Shown one piece after another: positions 7,793 to 16,256 of a stretch of DNA of 64,000 nucleotides. Numbering within the stretch: position 1 is the stretch's first letter; the number at the start of each line of letters is the position of its first letter. The notes beneath the pieces were generated by a model. The model worked only from the letters and a program-made list of their open reading frames with translations. It searched no databases and was not told the origin of the DNA. Origin of the DNA: Rosistilla oblonga (GTDB lineage Bacteria > Planctomycetota > Planctomycetia > Pirellulales > Pirellulaceae); assembly GCF_007751715.1 (NCBI RefSeq), contig NZ_CP036292.1, positions 1,860,001 through 1,924,000 on the forward strand. The letters are read 5' to 3'. Both the position numbers and the translations under genes were made by a program.

Positions 7793-9061
7793 ATGAAGCG
7801 AACCTACTACAGCCTCTACGACCGACTGCTTGATCGCCGAGCTTTGGCTCGCGCGTTCGAGAAAGTCCGACGTGCCAAGGGTGCACCTGGCATCGACGGG
7901 CAAGCGATCGATGCGTTTGAAGCTGATTTACTGGGGGAGCTGACGCGGTTGGTGAGCGAACTGCGGAGCAAGACTTACCGGCCCAGTGCGGTCCGCCGAG
8001 TTTCGATTCCGAAACCGGAAGGCGGCCAGCGGCATCTTGGCATCCCAACAGTTCGCGACCGAGTCGTCCAGCAAGCGTTGCTGGACATCCTGCAGCCGAT
8101 CTTTGATCCTGACTTTCATCCATCAAGCTACGGTTACCGACCGGGCCGCAGTTGCCAACAGGCAGTCGCCAAAGCAACGATGTTCATCCGGCGATATGGT
8201 CTCGACCAAGTCGTCGATATGGATCTCTCGAAATGCTTTGACCGGTTGGATCACGGCTTGATTCTCTCGTCGATCCGTCGTCGGGTGACCGATGGCAGCA
8301 TTTTGAATCTGATCAAAATGTTTTTGACCAGCGGAGTGATGAACGAAGGTGTCTGGGAGGCGACGGAGCTTGGCAGCCCGCAAGGCGGTGTTGTCAGTCC
8401 CCTGATCGCCAATATTTACCTGGATGCTTTCGACCAGGAGATGATGCGTCGTGGTTACCGAATCGTTCGGTACGCCGACGACATTCTGATCCTGTGTCGG
8501 AGCAAGCGCTCGGCGGCTCATGCGATGAGCGTTGCAGTGGAGATTCTGGAAGGTGATTTGAAGTTGACCGTCAATCGCGATAAGACGCACCTGACTTCAG
8601 CCTGTGAGGGTGTGAAGTTCTTGGGCGTCGTGATCGGCAGCATGCACACCCGCATTGCTGCCGAGAAAGTCGCGGCCTTCAAGGCGAAGGTCAAAGTGAT
8701 CACTCGCAAGAACAGCCCGGTGAACTTGGAGAAGGTCATTGCTGACCTGAATCCGGTGCTTCGCGGCTGGGGCAGCTACTTCCGGATGGCGAACTGCAAA
8801 GGTCTGTATCGCGAGTTGGCTAGATGGATTCGGCGACGATTACGGGCCAAGCAACTCGCGTTGTGGAAGAAACCGACGCGTCTGATTCGCCGCTTGCGGC
8901 AGGTCGGCGTACGTGGTGACCTCCAGAAGATGCGAATGACCGCGTGGCGTACGTCGCGTAGTTCTTACGCCAGCATGGCCATCAGCAATGGCTTCCTGGC
9001 GGAACTTGGCCTGTTTGACTTGACCGAATTGGAGACTGGAGTCCTTCCTGGATTAACCTAG
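7793..9061 (+). CDS. ltrA: Group II intron reverse transcriptase/maturase
   Basis: The 422-residue protein is an LtrA-type intron-encoded protein. The N-terminal RT-0/RT-1 region includes KGAPGIDG and VRRVSIPKPEGGQRHLGIPT. RT motifs follow: RPGRSCQQA, VVDMDLSKCFDRLDH, SPQGGVVSPLIANIYLD and the catalytic YADD at residues 227-230. The thumb/maturase (GIIM) region contains LNPVLRGWGSYFR and ends soon after. No C-terminal HNH endonuclease is present, so reverse transcription probably uses nascent DNA strands as primer. The ATG at 7793 is chosen because upstream in-frame sequence belongs to the structured intron RNA. The protein would promote splicing and retrohoming of its own intron and could act on copy 2. 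Confidence 0.95.
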   Translation: MKRTYYSLYDRLLDRRALARAFEKVRRAKGAPGIDGQAIDAFEADLLGELTRLVSELRSKTYRPSAVRRVSIPKPEGGQRHLGIPTVRDRVVQQALLDILQPIFDPDFHPSSYGYRPGRSCQQAVAKATMFIRRYGLDQVVDMDLSKCFDRLDHGLILSSIRRRVTDGSILNLIKMFLTSGVMNEGVWEATELGSPQGGVVSPLIANIYLDAFDQEMMRRGYRIVRYADDILILCRSKRSAAHAMSVAVEILEGDLKLTVNRDKTHLTSACEGVKFLGVVIGSMHTRIAAEKVAAFKAKVKVITRKNSPVNLEKVIADLNPVLRGWGSYFRMANCKGLYRELARWIRRRLRAKQLALWKKPTRLIRRLRQVGVRGDLQKMRMTAWRTSRSSYASMAISNGFLAELGLFDLTELETGVLPGLT

Positions 9062-9074
9062 GCAAGTAAAACAG

Positions 9075-9104
9075 GAGCCGTATACGGACCCGTACGTACG
9101 GTTC
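9075..9104 (+). ncRNA. Group II intron domain V (copy 1)
   Basis: The 30-nt hairpin GAGCCGTATACGG...CGTACGTACGGTTC is the catalytic core domain. The terminal helix is short compared with the common 34-nt form. The same sequence recurs in copy 2 at 59453-59482. Confidence 0.85.
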
Positions 9105-9153
9105 TGTGAGAGGGCTGAGTCAGCGGTCGCTCCGCTGGCTCACCCTACTCGAT

Positions 9154-9613
9154 CGTGGCGTCGCAATTCTTTTTCGCTGGTGCGAGGTAAGCTCCGCCGG
9201 CCCTCTGTTGGATCGTTCCCATCGCGGCGGCCTGTTGCTGCTGAGCTGCCGCCGACGCGGTGGTGGTGTGAGCCCTGGGCAAATCGCTGTTTCAATTTAG
9301 AGTGTCAGCCGCTATTCGCTCGTGCAGCGTTGTCCAAGCGAACCGGACGCTATCGCATGGCAGGTGATTTGTCTAAGTCTCATCCACTTAACAGCTCTGG
9401 CCTCGCTGGCCCCGCAGCGTGTAGCTGGTCGTCGCATCTGATATAACTGGCAGAATCGGTGCGAAATCGCCGAAGTCCAGATGCCGCGATGCCGACGATA
9501 CCCATTGATATTATGGGCTTGCCTCTTGGGTGGACCGGCGCCGCGATGCCGGATCGGCTACAGCTGGCAAACTGATTTGTTGTTCGTTCGACTTCTCGTA
9601 TAGGACCCTCCAA
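9154..9613. other. 460-bp leader region upstream of cysK
   Basis: No protein gene is supported. The region must contain the cysK promoter. A small hairpin (CCCAT at 9501-9505 with ATGGG at 9513-9517) was noticed, but no known riboswitch architecture could be assigned. Confidence 0.4.
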
Positions 9614-10549
9614 ATGCCGCGCGGAAAAACTTACGCCAATGCATCGCAAGCGATTGGCGACACCCCGATGATCCAAATCAACCGCTTGATTCCTGGCGAT
9701 CAGGCGACGGTGTTTGCTAAGTGCGAGTTCTTCCAGCCGCTCAATAGCGTCAAGGATCGGATCGGCGTGGCGATGGTCGAAGCTGCGGAGAAGGCGGGGA
9801 TCTTGAACTCCGAGACCCACATCATCGAACCGACAAGCGGTAATACGGGGATCGCGCTGGCGTTTGTGTGCGCTGCGAAAGGTTACAAGTTGACGCTGAC
9901 GATGCCCGAGTCGATGTCGGTCGAACGTCGGGCGCTGCTGCGAGCGATGGGAGCCAATCTGGTGCTGACTCCTGCCGCCGAAGGCATGAAGGGAGCGATC
10001 AACCAAGCGGCCGAATTGGTCGAGAAGGGGGATAACGCTTGGATGCCGCAACAGTTTGAAAACCCCGCCAACCCAGCGATCCATGAAGCGACCACCGGGC
10101 CGGAGATCTGGGAGGACAGCGGACACGATATCGATGTGTTGATCGCTGGCGTGGGAACCGGCGGAACGATCACCGGCGTGTCGCGGTACCTGAAAAGTGT
10201 CAATCCAAACTTCAAGGCGATCGCTGTCGAGCCAAAGCATTCGCCCGTGATCAGCGGCGGCGCACCGGGCAAGCACCGGATCCAGGGGATCGGAGCTGGC
10301 TTTATCCCGGGCAACCTGGACATGTCGGTCGTCGATGACGTCGTGTTAGTCGATGACGAAGACGCCTTCGAAACCGCTCGCCAGCTTGCCAAGCAGGAAG
10401 GAATCATGGCGGGGATCAGCAGTGGAGCCAACATGTGGGCCGCTCAACAGATCGCCGCTCGCCCCGAATTCAAAGGCAAGCGGATCGTGACTGTCATGTG
10501 CAGCTTGGGCGAACGCTACCTGAGCACACCTCTGTTCAGCGACCAATAA
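9614..10549 (+). CDS. cysK: Cysteine synthase A (O-acetylserine sulfhydrylase)
   Basis: The 311-residue PLP enzyme converts O-acetylserine and sulfide to cysteine in the cytoplasm. The PLP lysine is K47 in the NSVKDRIG motif. The substrate-binding TSGNTGIALA loop, the GVGTGGTITGV phosphate-binding loop and a SSGAN segment near the C-terminus are all present. Length is normal for CysK. The start at 9614 follows an AGGACC-like ribosome binding site and gives the usual N-terminus (xxIGDTPMIQINRL); an in-frame extension to 9530 adds residues atypical of the family. It stands alone, with group II intron copy 1 upstream and tandem repeats downstream. CysM is a less likely alternative because the sequence is CysK-like throughout. 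Confidence 0.95.
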   Translation: MPRGKTYANASQAIGDTPMIQINRLIPGDQATVFAKCEFFQPLNSVKDRIGVAMVEAAEKAGILNSETHIIEPTSGNTGIALAFVCAAKGYKLTLTMPESMSVERRALLRAMGANLVLTPAAEGMKGAINQAAELVEKGDNAWMPQQFENPANPAIHEATTGPEIWEDSGHDIDVLIAGVGTGGTITGVSRYLKSVNPNFKAIAVEPKHSPVISGGAPGKHRIQGIGAGFIPGNLDMSVVDDVVLVDDEDAFETARQLAKQEGIMAGISSGANMWAAQQIAARPEFKGKRIVTVMCSLGERYLSTPLFSDQ

Positions 10550-10644
10550 TAGCTGGCCGCCAGGCGATCGTCGCTCACTTCGTTAAACCGCCTGCCCGAT
10601 TGGGCAGTGCGTGTCGCTGGGGTGATGCTTGAAACCGCGCGGGG

Positions 10645-10809
10645 CGATGCCCACGCGGTTAAACTAGTCGTGCGCGACTATGCCCACGCGGTAAAACTAG
10701 TCGTGCGAGGCGATGCCCACGCGGGTGAGCTAGTCGTGCGGGGCGATGCCCACGCGGTTAAGCTAGTCGTGCGGGGCGATGCCCACGCGGTTAAGCTAGA
10801 GCTGCACGC
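10645..10809. repeat. Five tandem copies of a 33-bp repeat
   Basis: Units start at 10645, 10678, 10711, 10744 and 10777, each close to CGATGCCCACGCGGTTAAGC followed by TAGTCGTGCGGGG. Copies differ by a few bases, and the last decays after TTAAGCTAG. They are contiguous, without spacers. A related single copy and its inverted partner occur at 46198-46279. The 33-bp period keeps one reading frame open through the array, but this looks incidental. Confidence 0.9.
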
Positions 10810-10828
10810 GGGCTGGTGAAAGGTTTGC

Positions 10829-12259
10829 TTACGAAGTTAAGCAGTGGCGGTTGGCCATCGAGATCCCGCTGACGATCGCTCCCACGATTCCCACAAAACC
10901 TTGATCGGTTCCGCACAGGAACAGGTTCGGCAGATGTGTCTGTCCGTCGAGTTGTTTGTCGGGAACGCCGTAGATCGCGCCGTTGTCGTGCCAGGTAAAG
11001 CGGCGGATCGTCTTGGGCGTGAAGACATCGGTATCGATCACATGCCGGCGGAAATCGGGCATGAAGCGGACCGCGGCGTCGATCGCTTCATCGTATTGGA
11101 TCGTCTTCTGGCGGCGATACTCTTCCTCGGATAACCCACACCAGCGATCGTGATTCGCCAGTGTCGTGAGCCGGATCACTCCATCGGGCAGCTCGCCGTC
11201 GGCATCGTCGTAGAGGTAGTTGTTTGGTGAGCAGACTACGCCGGTACGTGGATCGCAGAGCGTATCCTCGGGGCGTTCCCAGTGGAATCGCGGGCTGTCG
11301 TTGTAGAACAGGATCGTGCGATCAAATCCGATCTGCTTCGGTTGGCGATCGAGGATCGAGATCGATTCGATAAACGACAGCTGGCCGGCGCGGGCGACGT
11401 CGACTTGCGTGATGTCGTCGCACAGTCGCATCGTTTCGATCTGCCCCGCCGACGAAAGAATCCGCTTGCCGCGAATCTCCGTCCCATCGTCCAGGACGAC
11501 TCCGACGGCGCGATCGCCTTCGACATGGATCCGGTCGACACCGCTGCGCAGCTTCAGTTCGCCGCCGAGTCCGCGGAACTTGCGGACAAGATTTTTGAGG
11601 ATCAGCCGGACGCCTTTAAATGGGCGGGCAAAACCCTCCATGTAGCAGGCGCGGAACATGATGCAAAACTGGCCGAAGTCCATGTCTTGCTGCCGCGCGT
11701 TGCCGTACCACATCAGCGGACACAACAACATTTCGATCAGCAGCGGATCGGTGATCGTCTCTTCCAACACCTGCCGCGTCGAGATGTTAAACGAAGCCTC
11801 GTCGAGGTCATCGTAATCGAGCAGCCGGGCCAACAGCTTTTGGAAGTTGTCTTTCTGGTGCGGGAACTGCTTGGCAATATCCGCTTCCAGCAGCTTGATA
11901 TCGTTGCCGAAATTCAGCTCGACATCGGGAAAGCGGATCGCCGACCCGATGGCTGGGGACAATTGGAAGTCGTCCCAGCGAAACCGCAGCTGCCGCAGCA
12001 GTTTGGCCAACGGTCCCTTTTTGCTTCCCTTCTCGGTGAAGTTCGTGATCGCGTGCAGACCGACGTCGTAATCGCGGCCGTTTTGTCGATAGAACGAATT
12101 CAGCCCACCGATCGTGTAGTGCTTTTCGAGAATGCAGACACGTTGATCGAAGTAGGCCAAGCGAATGCCTGCGGCCAACCCCGACATCCCCGCACCAATG
12201 ATGATGGTGTCGTAGACGTCTTCACGTGGTGGGTCGGTTGGGGAATTGGCCGTGGTCAA
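10829..12259 (-). CDS. CrtI/phytoene desaturase-like FAD oxidoreductase
   Basis: The 476-residue protein has an N-terminal FAD-binding fold (DTIIIGAGMSGLAAGIRLA) followed by EKHYTIGG. The C-terminal LFLCGTDQGFVGIVGAIVSG matches the second FAD-contact region of CrtI-type desaturases and isomerases. It is 28 bases downstream of an acyl carrier protein gene and in series with a ketoacyl synthase. This suggests that its substrate is an acyl chain bound to that carrier rather than a carotenoid. Similar ketoacyl synthase/ACP/CrtI-like groups have been proposed in anammox ladderane clusters; whether function is shared is inference. It could equally be a retinol- or carotene-type saturase. Confidence 0.8.
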   Translation of the reverse strand: MTTANSPTDPPREDVYDTIIIGAGMSGLAAGIRLAYFDQRVCILEKHYTIGGLNSFYRQNGRDYDVGLHAITNFTEKGSKKGPLAKLLRQLRFRWDDFQLSPAIGSAIRFPDVELNFGNDIKLLEADIAKQFPHQKDNFQKLLARLLDYDDLDEASFNISTRQVLEETITDPLLIEMLLCPLMWYGNARQQDMDFGQFCIMFRACYMEGFARPFKGVRLILKNLVRKFRGLGGELKLRSGVDRIHVEGDRAVGVVLDDGTEIRGKRILSSAGQIETMRLCDDITQVDVARAGQLSFIESISILDRQPKQIGFDRTILFYNDSPRFHWERPEDTLCDPRTGVVCSPNNYLYDDADGELPDGVIRLTTLANHDRWCGLSEEEYRRQKTIQYDEAIDAAVRFMPDFRRHVIDTDVFTPKTIRRFTWHDNGAIYGVPDKQLDGQTHLPNLFLCGTDQGFVGIVGAIVSGISMANRHCLTS

Positions 12260-12287
12260 AGCGGTTTCGCTTGCAGGGAGGGATTCG

Positions 12288-12548
12288 CTAGCTGCGAACG
12301 ATGTCTTTCATCTTCGGTTCTAGGTACGTCACGGTGCTCTGCATGCTTGCCAGTTGGCCGTATTCCTCTTCCGGAATTTGCACGCGGTGCCGCTTACGCA
12401 ACTCCATCACGATATCCAGGAAATCCATGCTGTCGAGTTCCAGCTGTTCGCGGAACGGTTTGGCGTCCTCGAGGTTGCTGAGGTCTTCATCGGGAGCGAT
12501 ATCGCCGAGGATGTCGATAATTTCTTCGCGAATGTCTTCAGGCGTCAT
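12288..12548 (-). CDS. Acyl carrier protein
   Basis: This 86-residue acidic protein has the ACP four-helix pattern. The phosphopantetheine attachment serine is S40 in LELDSMDFLDIV. The flanking region differs from housekeeping AcpP, which usually has GADSLD, so this is probably a pathway-specific carrier. It lies between a ketoacyl synthase and the CrtI-like oxidoreductase on the same strand and would shuttle their acyl intermediates. The 125-bp gap upstream of it could contain a separate promoter. Confidence 0.9.
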   Translation of the reverse strand: MTPEDIREEIIDILGDIAPDEDLSNLEDAKPFREQLELDSMDFLDIVMELRKRHRVQIPEEEYGQLASMQSTVTYLEPKMKDIVRS

Positions 12549-12673
12549 AACGTCCTTTTCTCCTGGATATTTTCAAACGCGGAACCGCTGGTCCGCCAAG
12601 TGGATTGAAATTGTGGCCCCGGGGCACCGACGCATCATAAAGGGTTAACTCAATTTTCAACAGGCTTGGTCGA

Positions 12674-13933
12674 TCAAAACCGGCGAATGATCACGACAGA
12701 ATTGATCCCGAGCATTCCGAATGAGTTGTTTAGGATGTATTGAACGTCGTCGAGTTCTTTTGGCTCGTTGATCACCAACCCCGGCAGTTCGCAGGCTGGA
12801 TCGAGCTGATCGACGTTGATCGTCGGGTGGCAGACGGAGTCTTTGAAGGCCGATAGGTTGCCGGCAAGTTCCAACGCCCCGGCGGCTCCCATCGCGTGAC
12901 CGATGTAGCTTTTGGTGTTGTTGAAGTGGACACTTTCGCAACCGGCAAACGCTTCTCGCAGCGCCAGGCATTCCTGAGCGTCGCCGCTGCTGGTCCCCGT
13001 CGCGTGGGTGCTGACGATGTCGATTTGGTCGGCCGCCATGCCGGCTCGCTTGAGCGCTTTGGTGACGCACTGAGCCTGCCGCTCGGGATTGGGCAAGACA
13101 AAGTCGGTGGCATCGGTATTCATCGCGTATCCGACAAGTTCGCCGTAGATTTCGGCGCCGCGGCGGCGGGCGTCGGATAGCCGTTCCAAGACGTAAACGC
13201 AGCCACCTTCGGCGACGACGATGCCGTTGCGATCGACGTCGAACGGTCGCGAGGCAAGCTCGGGATTTTCATGCGTCGCCAACGCACCTTGGCTGTTGAA
13301 GCCGGCGAAGATCCCAAAGGTGTGGATGCTTTCGGAAACGCCGCCAGCCAACGCTAGGTCGCATTCGTTCAGCCGCAACATCTGGGCCCCTTGGATCAGC
13401 CCCGCGTTGCCCGCGGCACATGCGGCGCCGATCGTGTAATGCGGCCCGGTGATCCCCATGTTCAGGGCGATTTCGCCGGCTGGGCTGTTGGCAACCGTTC
13501 GTGGATTGTGATGGTGCGACCAATATTTGGTGTCGTAATCGAAGCCTTTGATCTCGTAGATCTCGTTTTCGGTTTCGACGTTGCCGTGTTCGGTAACGCC
13601 AATATAGACGCCGACGTTCGATTTGTCGGTGTTCGCCCAATCGATCCCGCTGTGCAGGATTGCTTCGTTGGCGGCGTAGATACCGACGCTGCCGGCGCGG
13701 GTCCCGCGGCGGATATCCTTGCGGCTCTGATGTCGCTTGGCATCGAAGTCGCAAACGCCAGCTAAGGTTTTGCCGAAGTAGCGGATCTCGTAATCGGTCA
13801 CGCCACTGCGGCCGGCGAGCAGCGCCTCGCGGAAGGTGTCCCAATCGTTGCCGTTGGGGGCGGTCAGGCCGATCCCGGTGATTACGATGCGTTGGTCGTC
13901 AGGCAATTGGAAAGAGCTGTCAGCGGCGGTCAC
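12674..13933 (-). CDS. Beta-ketoacyl-ACP synthase (FabF-like)
   Basis: The 419-residue condensing enzyme has the thiolase-fold triad: C172 in GAACAAGNAG, H310 in STHATGT and H346 in YIGHAMGAAG. It begins with RIVITGIGLTAPNG, as KAS II proteins do. A GAF-type gate region (GFNSQGAL) and the SFGMLGINS C-terminal loop are visible. It decarboxylates malonyl-ACP and joins it to an acyl chain. It heads a same-strand series with an ACP and a CrtI-like oxidoreductase, which points to a specialised lipid or polyene pathway rather than primary fatty acid synthesis. No other fatty acid synthesis genes are adjacent. Confidence 0.9.
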   Translation of the reverse strand: MTAADSSFQLPDDQRIVITGIGLTAPNGNDWDTFREALLAGRSGVTDYEIRYFGKTLAGVCDFDAKRHQSRKDIRRGTRAGSVGIYAANEAILHSGIDWANTDKSNVGVYIGVTEHGNVETENEIYEIKGFDYDTKYWSHHHNPRTVANSPAGEIALNMGITGPHYTIGAACAAGNAGLIQGAQMLRLNECDLALAGGVSESIHTFGIFAGFNSQGALATHENPELASRPFDVDRNGIVVAEGGCVYVLERLSDARRRGAEIYGELVGYAMNTDATDFVLPNPERQAQCVTKALKRAGMAADQIDIVSTHATGTSSGDAQECLALREAFAGCESVHFNNTKSYIGHAMGAAGALELAGNLSAFKDSVCHPTINVDQLDPACELPGLVINEPKELDDVQYILNNSFGMLGINSVVIIRRF

Positions 13934-14022
13934 ATGTATCTCTCTAGAGGAGGCCCGAAAGCCTGTAATTTAAATCTTTTCCAACCTTCCGCAAGCCGCT
14001 CGAACGAGAGCTTACCGAACCG

Positions 14023-14658
14023 TTACTTAGTCAGCAGCTGCACGACGGCTGCGTGATTGTTCTTCTGAGCGAAGCTGAGCGCGGTGTCGCCGTCGACGTC
14101 TTTTGCTTCGCGATTCGCCTTCCGCGCCAGCAGCATCTTGCAAATTTCGGTCTGCCCTTCGGCTGCGGCGAACATCAGAGCGGTGAAGCCTTCGACGTTG
14201 TCAGCCAAATTCACCTCCGCTCCCGCTTCCAGCAGCCGTTTGACGGTCGCGTCGTTTGGCCCCGAAGCTGCGTACATCAGCGCCGTTCGCGCCGACGAAT
14301 CCTTGGCGTTGACCTCGGATTTGTTCTCCAACAGCAATTCGACGACGGCGGTATGCCCGTCGAAGGCGGCCAACATCAGCGCGGTTCGCCCCGCTTCGTC
14401 GGCCGCGGTAACTTTGATTCCCTGCTCGATTCCCTGGCGGACCGGTTCGATCCGTCCCTCCGCCGCGGCGTTGCGAAAATCGGCGAGCGTGATCGGCGTG
14501 ATTCGTTGCGGCGGTGCCTCGGCAGTCTCCGAGTCGCTGTCGTCGTCGGCCGATTCGGCAGCCGGGGCGGCTGGTGGCGTGGTGTTGTCGGGCGCGCCGC
14601 CACAGCCGATGAGAGCCAGCAACAGAGGCCAGCTGAGGTGTAGGTATTTTGGATTCAT
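14023..14658 (-). CDS. Ankyrin-repeat lipoprotein
   Basis: The 211-residue protein starts with a lipoprotein signal (hydrophobic stretch ending LALIGC, cysteine about residue 19) and a low-complexity Ala/Asp/Ser/Glu linker. From about residue 70 there are four ankyrin repeats. They are recognised by G(R/F)TALM(L/F)AA (twice as RTALMLAA and RTALMYAA), FTALMFAAAEGQTEI and a last DGDTALSFA repeat. Such proteins mediate protein contacts at the cell envelope; no partner is evident. It is transcribed away from the kinase gene that follows on the other strand. Confidence 0.85.
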   Translation of the reverse strand: MNPKYLHLSWPLLLALIGCGGAPDNTTPPAAPAAESADDDSDSETAEAPPQRITPITLADFRNAAAEGRIEPVRQGIEQGIKVTAADEAGRTALMLAAFDGHTAVVELLLENKSEVNAKDSSARTALMYAASGPNDATVKRLLEAGAEVNLADNVEGFTALMFAAAEGQTEICKMLLARKANREAKDVDGDTALSFAQKNNHAAVVQLLTK

Positions 14659-14995
14659 CGAAGGCTATCCCCGGCGAGCGTGCATGAAAAATTGGTGGCG
14701 CGGCGCCGCGCCAGCGACTATCGAACCACGAACCCTATCGTGGAGGCAAGCAGCCGAAGCGATTCCGCAGCCGATTTTTTAACGTTTCTCGAACAGCCAA
14801 ATAAAATCTAAAGCATTGGCAAGATTGGACTTAGAGGGAATAGAGAAGAAATGCCCTCCCCCAAACCATGCAAACATAGGTAGACTATCGGCCAGCAATC
14901 CATGGCCGGACATCGGTGAATCAAAGGGGCAGGTTCTGCCTGGTGTCACGCGAGCGGACCGCAGCGGCATGGAGGCTAGAATTGGAGACAAGGCA
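14659..14995. other. 337-bp divergent intergenic region
   Basis: It separates the ankyrin lipoprotein (minus) from the kinase (plus) and must hold both promoters. Frames continuing upstream of the kinase start are open but show no conserved sequence. Confidence 0.4.
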
Positions 14996-16174
14996 ATGTT
15001 GACAACCACACGACATGATCCAAACGTGACGCTGACACTTCGCGGAAAGAATTCGCGAACTGTCGACCAGGAGCTGGTTTCGCGTTACGAGGAAGTGCTT
15101 TCTAACAAGAAGCTTAACTGGACCACGTACCATCGCTTGGGAAAGCTGTTGGGGATGGGGGGCCAGGGGAAAGTTTATCTTTCGGCGCGTCGTGGCACCG
15201 ACGGTTTTACGTTGCCCGTGGCGATGAAGGTCTTCTCCCCCGAACGCTACAGCGACGTCCGCGATTACGAAGCGGCGATGTCGCGGATCGCTGGGATCGC
15301 TGCCCGCGTGGCGATGATCCAAAACGATAACGTCTTGGACGTGCAGAACTTTGTCGAACGCAACCGGATCCGGATCATGGTGATGGAGTGGGTCGACGGT
15401 TACGATCTTCAAGCGCTGATGCGACCCGAGAAACTGAAACTGCTCGAAGGCAACATCAGCAAGCGACGTTGGAAATACATCAACGAAGTTATTTTGACCC
15501 GCGGCCCGGTTCAGAACCGCTTTAAAGCCGGCGTTGCGGTGGCGATCCTTCGCGAATGCCTCGAAGCCCTCGCGGCGCTGCACCGCGAAAGCATCGTGCA
15601 CGGCGACATCAAACCGTCGAACATCATGCTGAAGAAGTCGGGGCACAGCAAATTGATCGACATCGGTTCGGCGTACGATTATCGCACTCCGCCAGTCGAT
15701 CGTTCGTGTACGCCGGTCTATGCCGCACCGGAAGTTCTGGAGCACGACAACGCGACGCCAAAAAGCGATCTGGCGAGCCTGGGGTACGTGCTGATCGAAA
15801 TGCTCAGCGGGCGGCCTCCCTTCCGCGGCGACATCTCACTGCGGGAATTGTTGCAAGCCAAACGCGAACTGCCGCAGCGACTGAACGAAGTCTTGCCAGC
15901 GGAAGTCACCTGCAACGCGCTGCTGATGCACTTCTGTCGCGGCCTGATCGCTCCGGACCCAAACCGCCGCTTCCCCAGCGCCGAAGCAGCTGAACACGTC
16001 GAACAAGGTGCCGCGGCGTTCCATCGCCAATTGGTCCTTAGCGACATGTCGACCGAATACGACAACGACATCCGACTGTGGTTGGAAGAGCTGAACCGGA
16101 TCGAGCTATCGCTGGAAAAAGAACGCGAAGAGAACGAAGACCCCAGCGGCAACGAAAACGAATCGATCGTTTAG
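14996..16174 (+). CDS. Ser/Thr protein kinase (Hanks type)
   Basis: With the start at 14996 the protein has 392 residues. GGAG at 14984-14987 lies eight bases before this ATG. The glycine-rich loop is LGMGGQGKVY, the ATP lysine is K78 in VAMKVF, and the catalytic loop HGDIKPSN supplies D204, K206 and N209. The metal-binding motif is DIGS (D222) instead of DFG. The activation segment ends CTPVYAAPEVL, followed by SDLASLGYVLIEMLSGRPPF. About 60 residues lie between the hinge and the catalytic loop, longer than average. No transmembrane segment or sensor domain is present, so it is a soluble kinase; planctomycetes carry many of these. Substrates are unknown. Confidence 0.85.
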   Translation: MLTTTRHDPNVTLTLRGKNSRTVDQELVSRYEEVLSNKKLNWTTYHRLGKLLGMGGQGKVYLSARRGTDGFTLPVAMKVFSPERYSDVRDYEAAMSRIAGIAARVAMIQNDNVLDVQNFVERNRIRIMVMEWVDGYDLQALMRPEKLKLLEGNISKRRWKYINEVILTRGPVQNRFKAGVAVAILRECLEALAALHRESIVHGDIKPSNIMLKKSGHSKLIDIGSAYDYRTPPVDRSCTPVYAAPEVLEHDNATPKSDLASLGYVLIEMLSGRPPFRGDISLRELLQAKRELPQRLNEVLPAEVTCNALLMHFCRGLIAPDPNRRFPSAEAAEHVEQGAAAFHRQLVLSDMSTEYDNDIRLWLEELNRIELSLEKEREENEDPSGNENESIV

Positions 16175-16256
16175 ATCGCCGCGGGCAGTGATCCGCGGGC
16201 TGCTGGCAACTGGATTGAGACGGTTGCCAGACGAGTGAGCGAAGTGTGGCTGACGG

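Larger units (their letters stand above)
6970..9153 (+). mobile_element. Group II intron, copy 1 (intact, 2184 bp)
   Basis: The 5' end reads GTTTGCCCAGC, a variant of the GTGYGCCCAGC seen in many bacterial group II introns. An RNA-coding leader of about 820 bases precedes the reverse transcriptase gene. Domain V is at 9075-9104 (GAGCCGTATACGG ... CGTACGTACGGTTC). It is followed by a domain VI-like hairpin (CAGCGG/CCGCTG), and the intron ends ...CTACTCGAT at 9153. The boundaries come from comparison with copy 2 at 56111-59531, where sequence identity starts and stops at the same points. The target is the T-run of the tRNA-Ser terminator. The RT lacks an HNH domain, as in class C introns. Confidence 0.92.

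Noticed and set aside
9154-9613. Riboswitch (for example SAM-type) upstream of cysK
   Set aside because: Only a weak 5-bp hairpin was found; no conserved core of a known riboswitch was recognised.
10645-10809. Tandem 33-bp repeat as a CRISPR array
   Set aside because: Units abut without spacers, and no cas gene is near.
10607-10819. Open frame encoding a repeated GDAHAVKLVVR peptide
   Set aside because: It exists only because the DNA repeat has a period divisible by three; no ribosome binding site or conserved ends.
11282-12481. 399-codon plus-strand frame opposite the CrtI-like gene
   Set aside because: Antisense shadow of a well-supported gene; composition is that of a reverse-frame read of GC-rich coding DNA.
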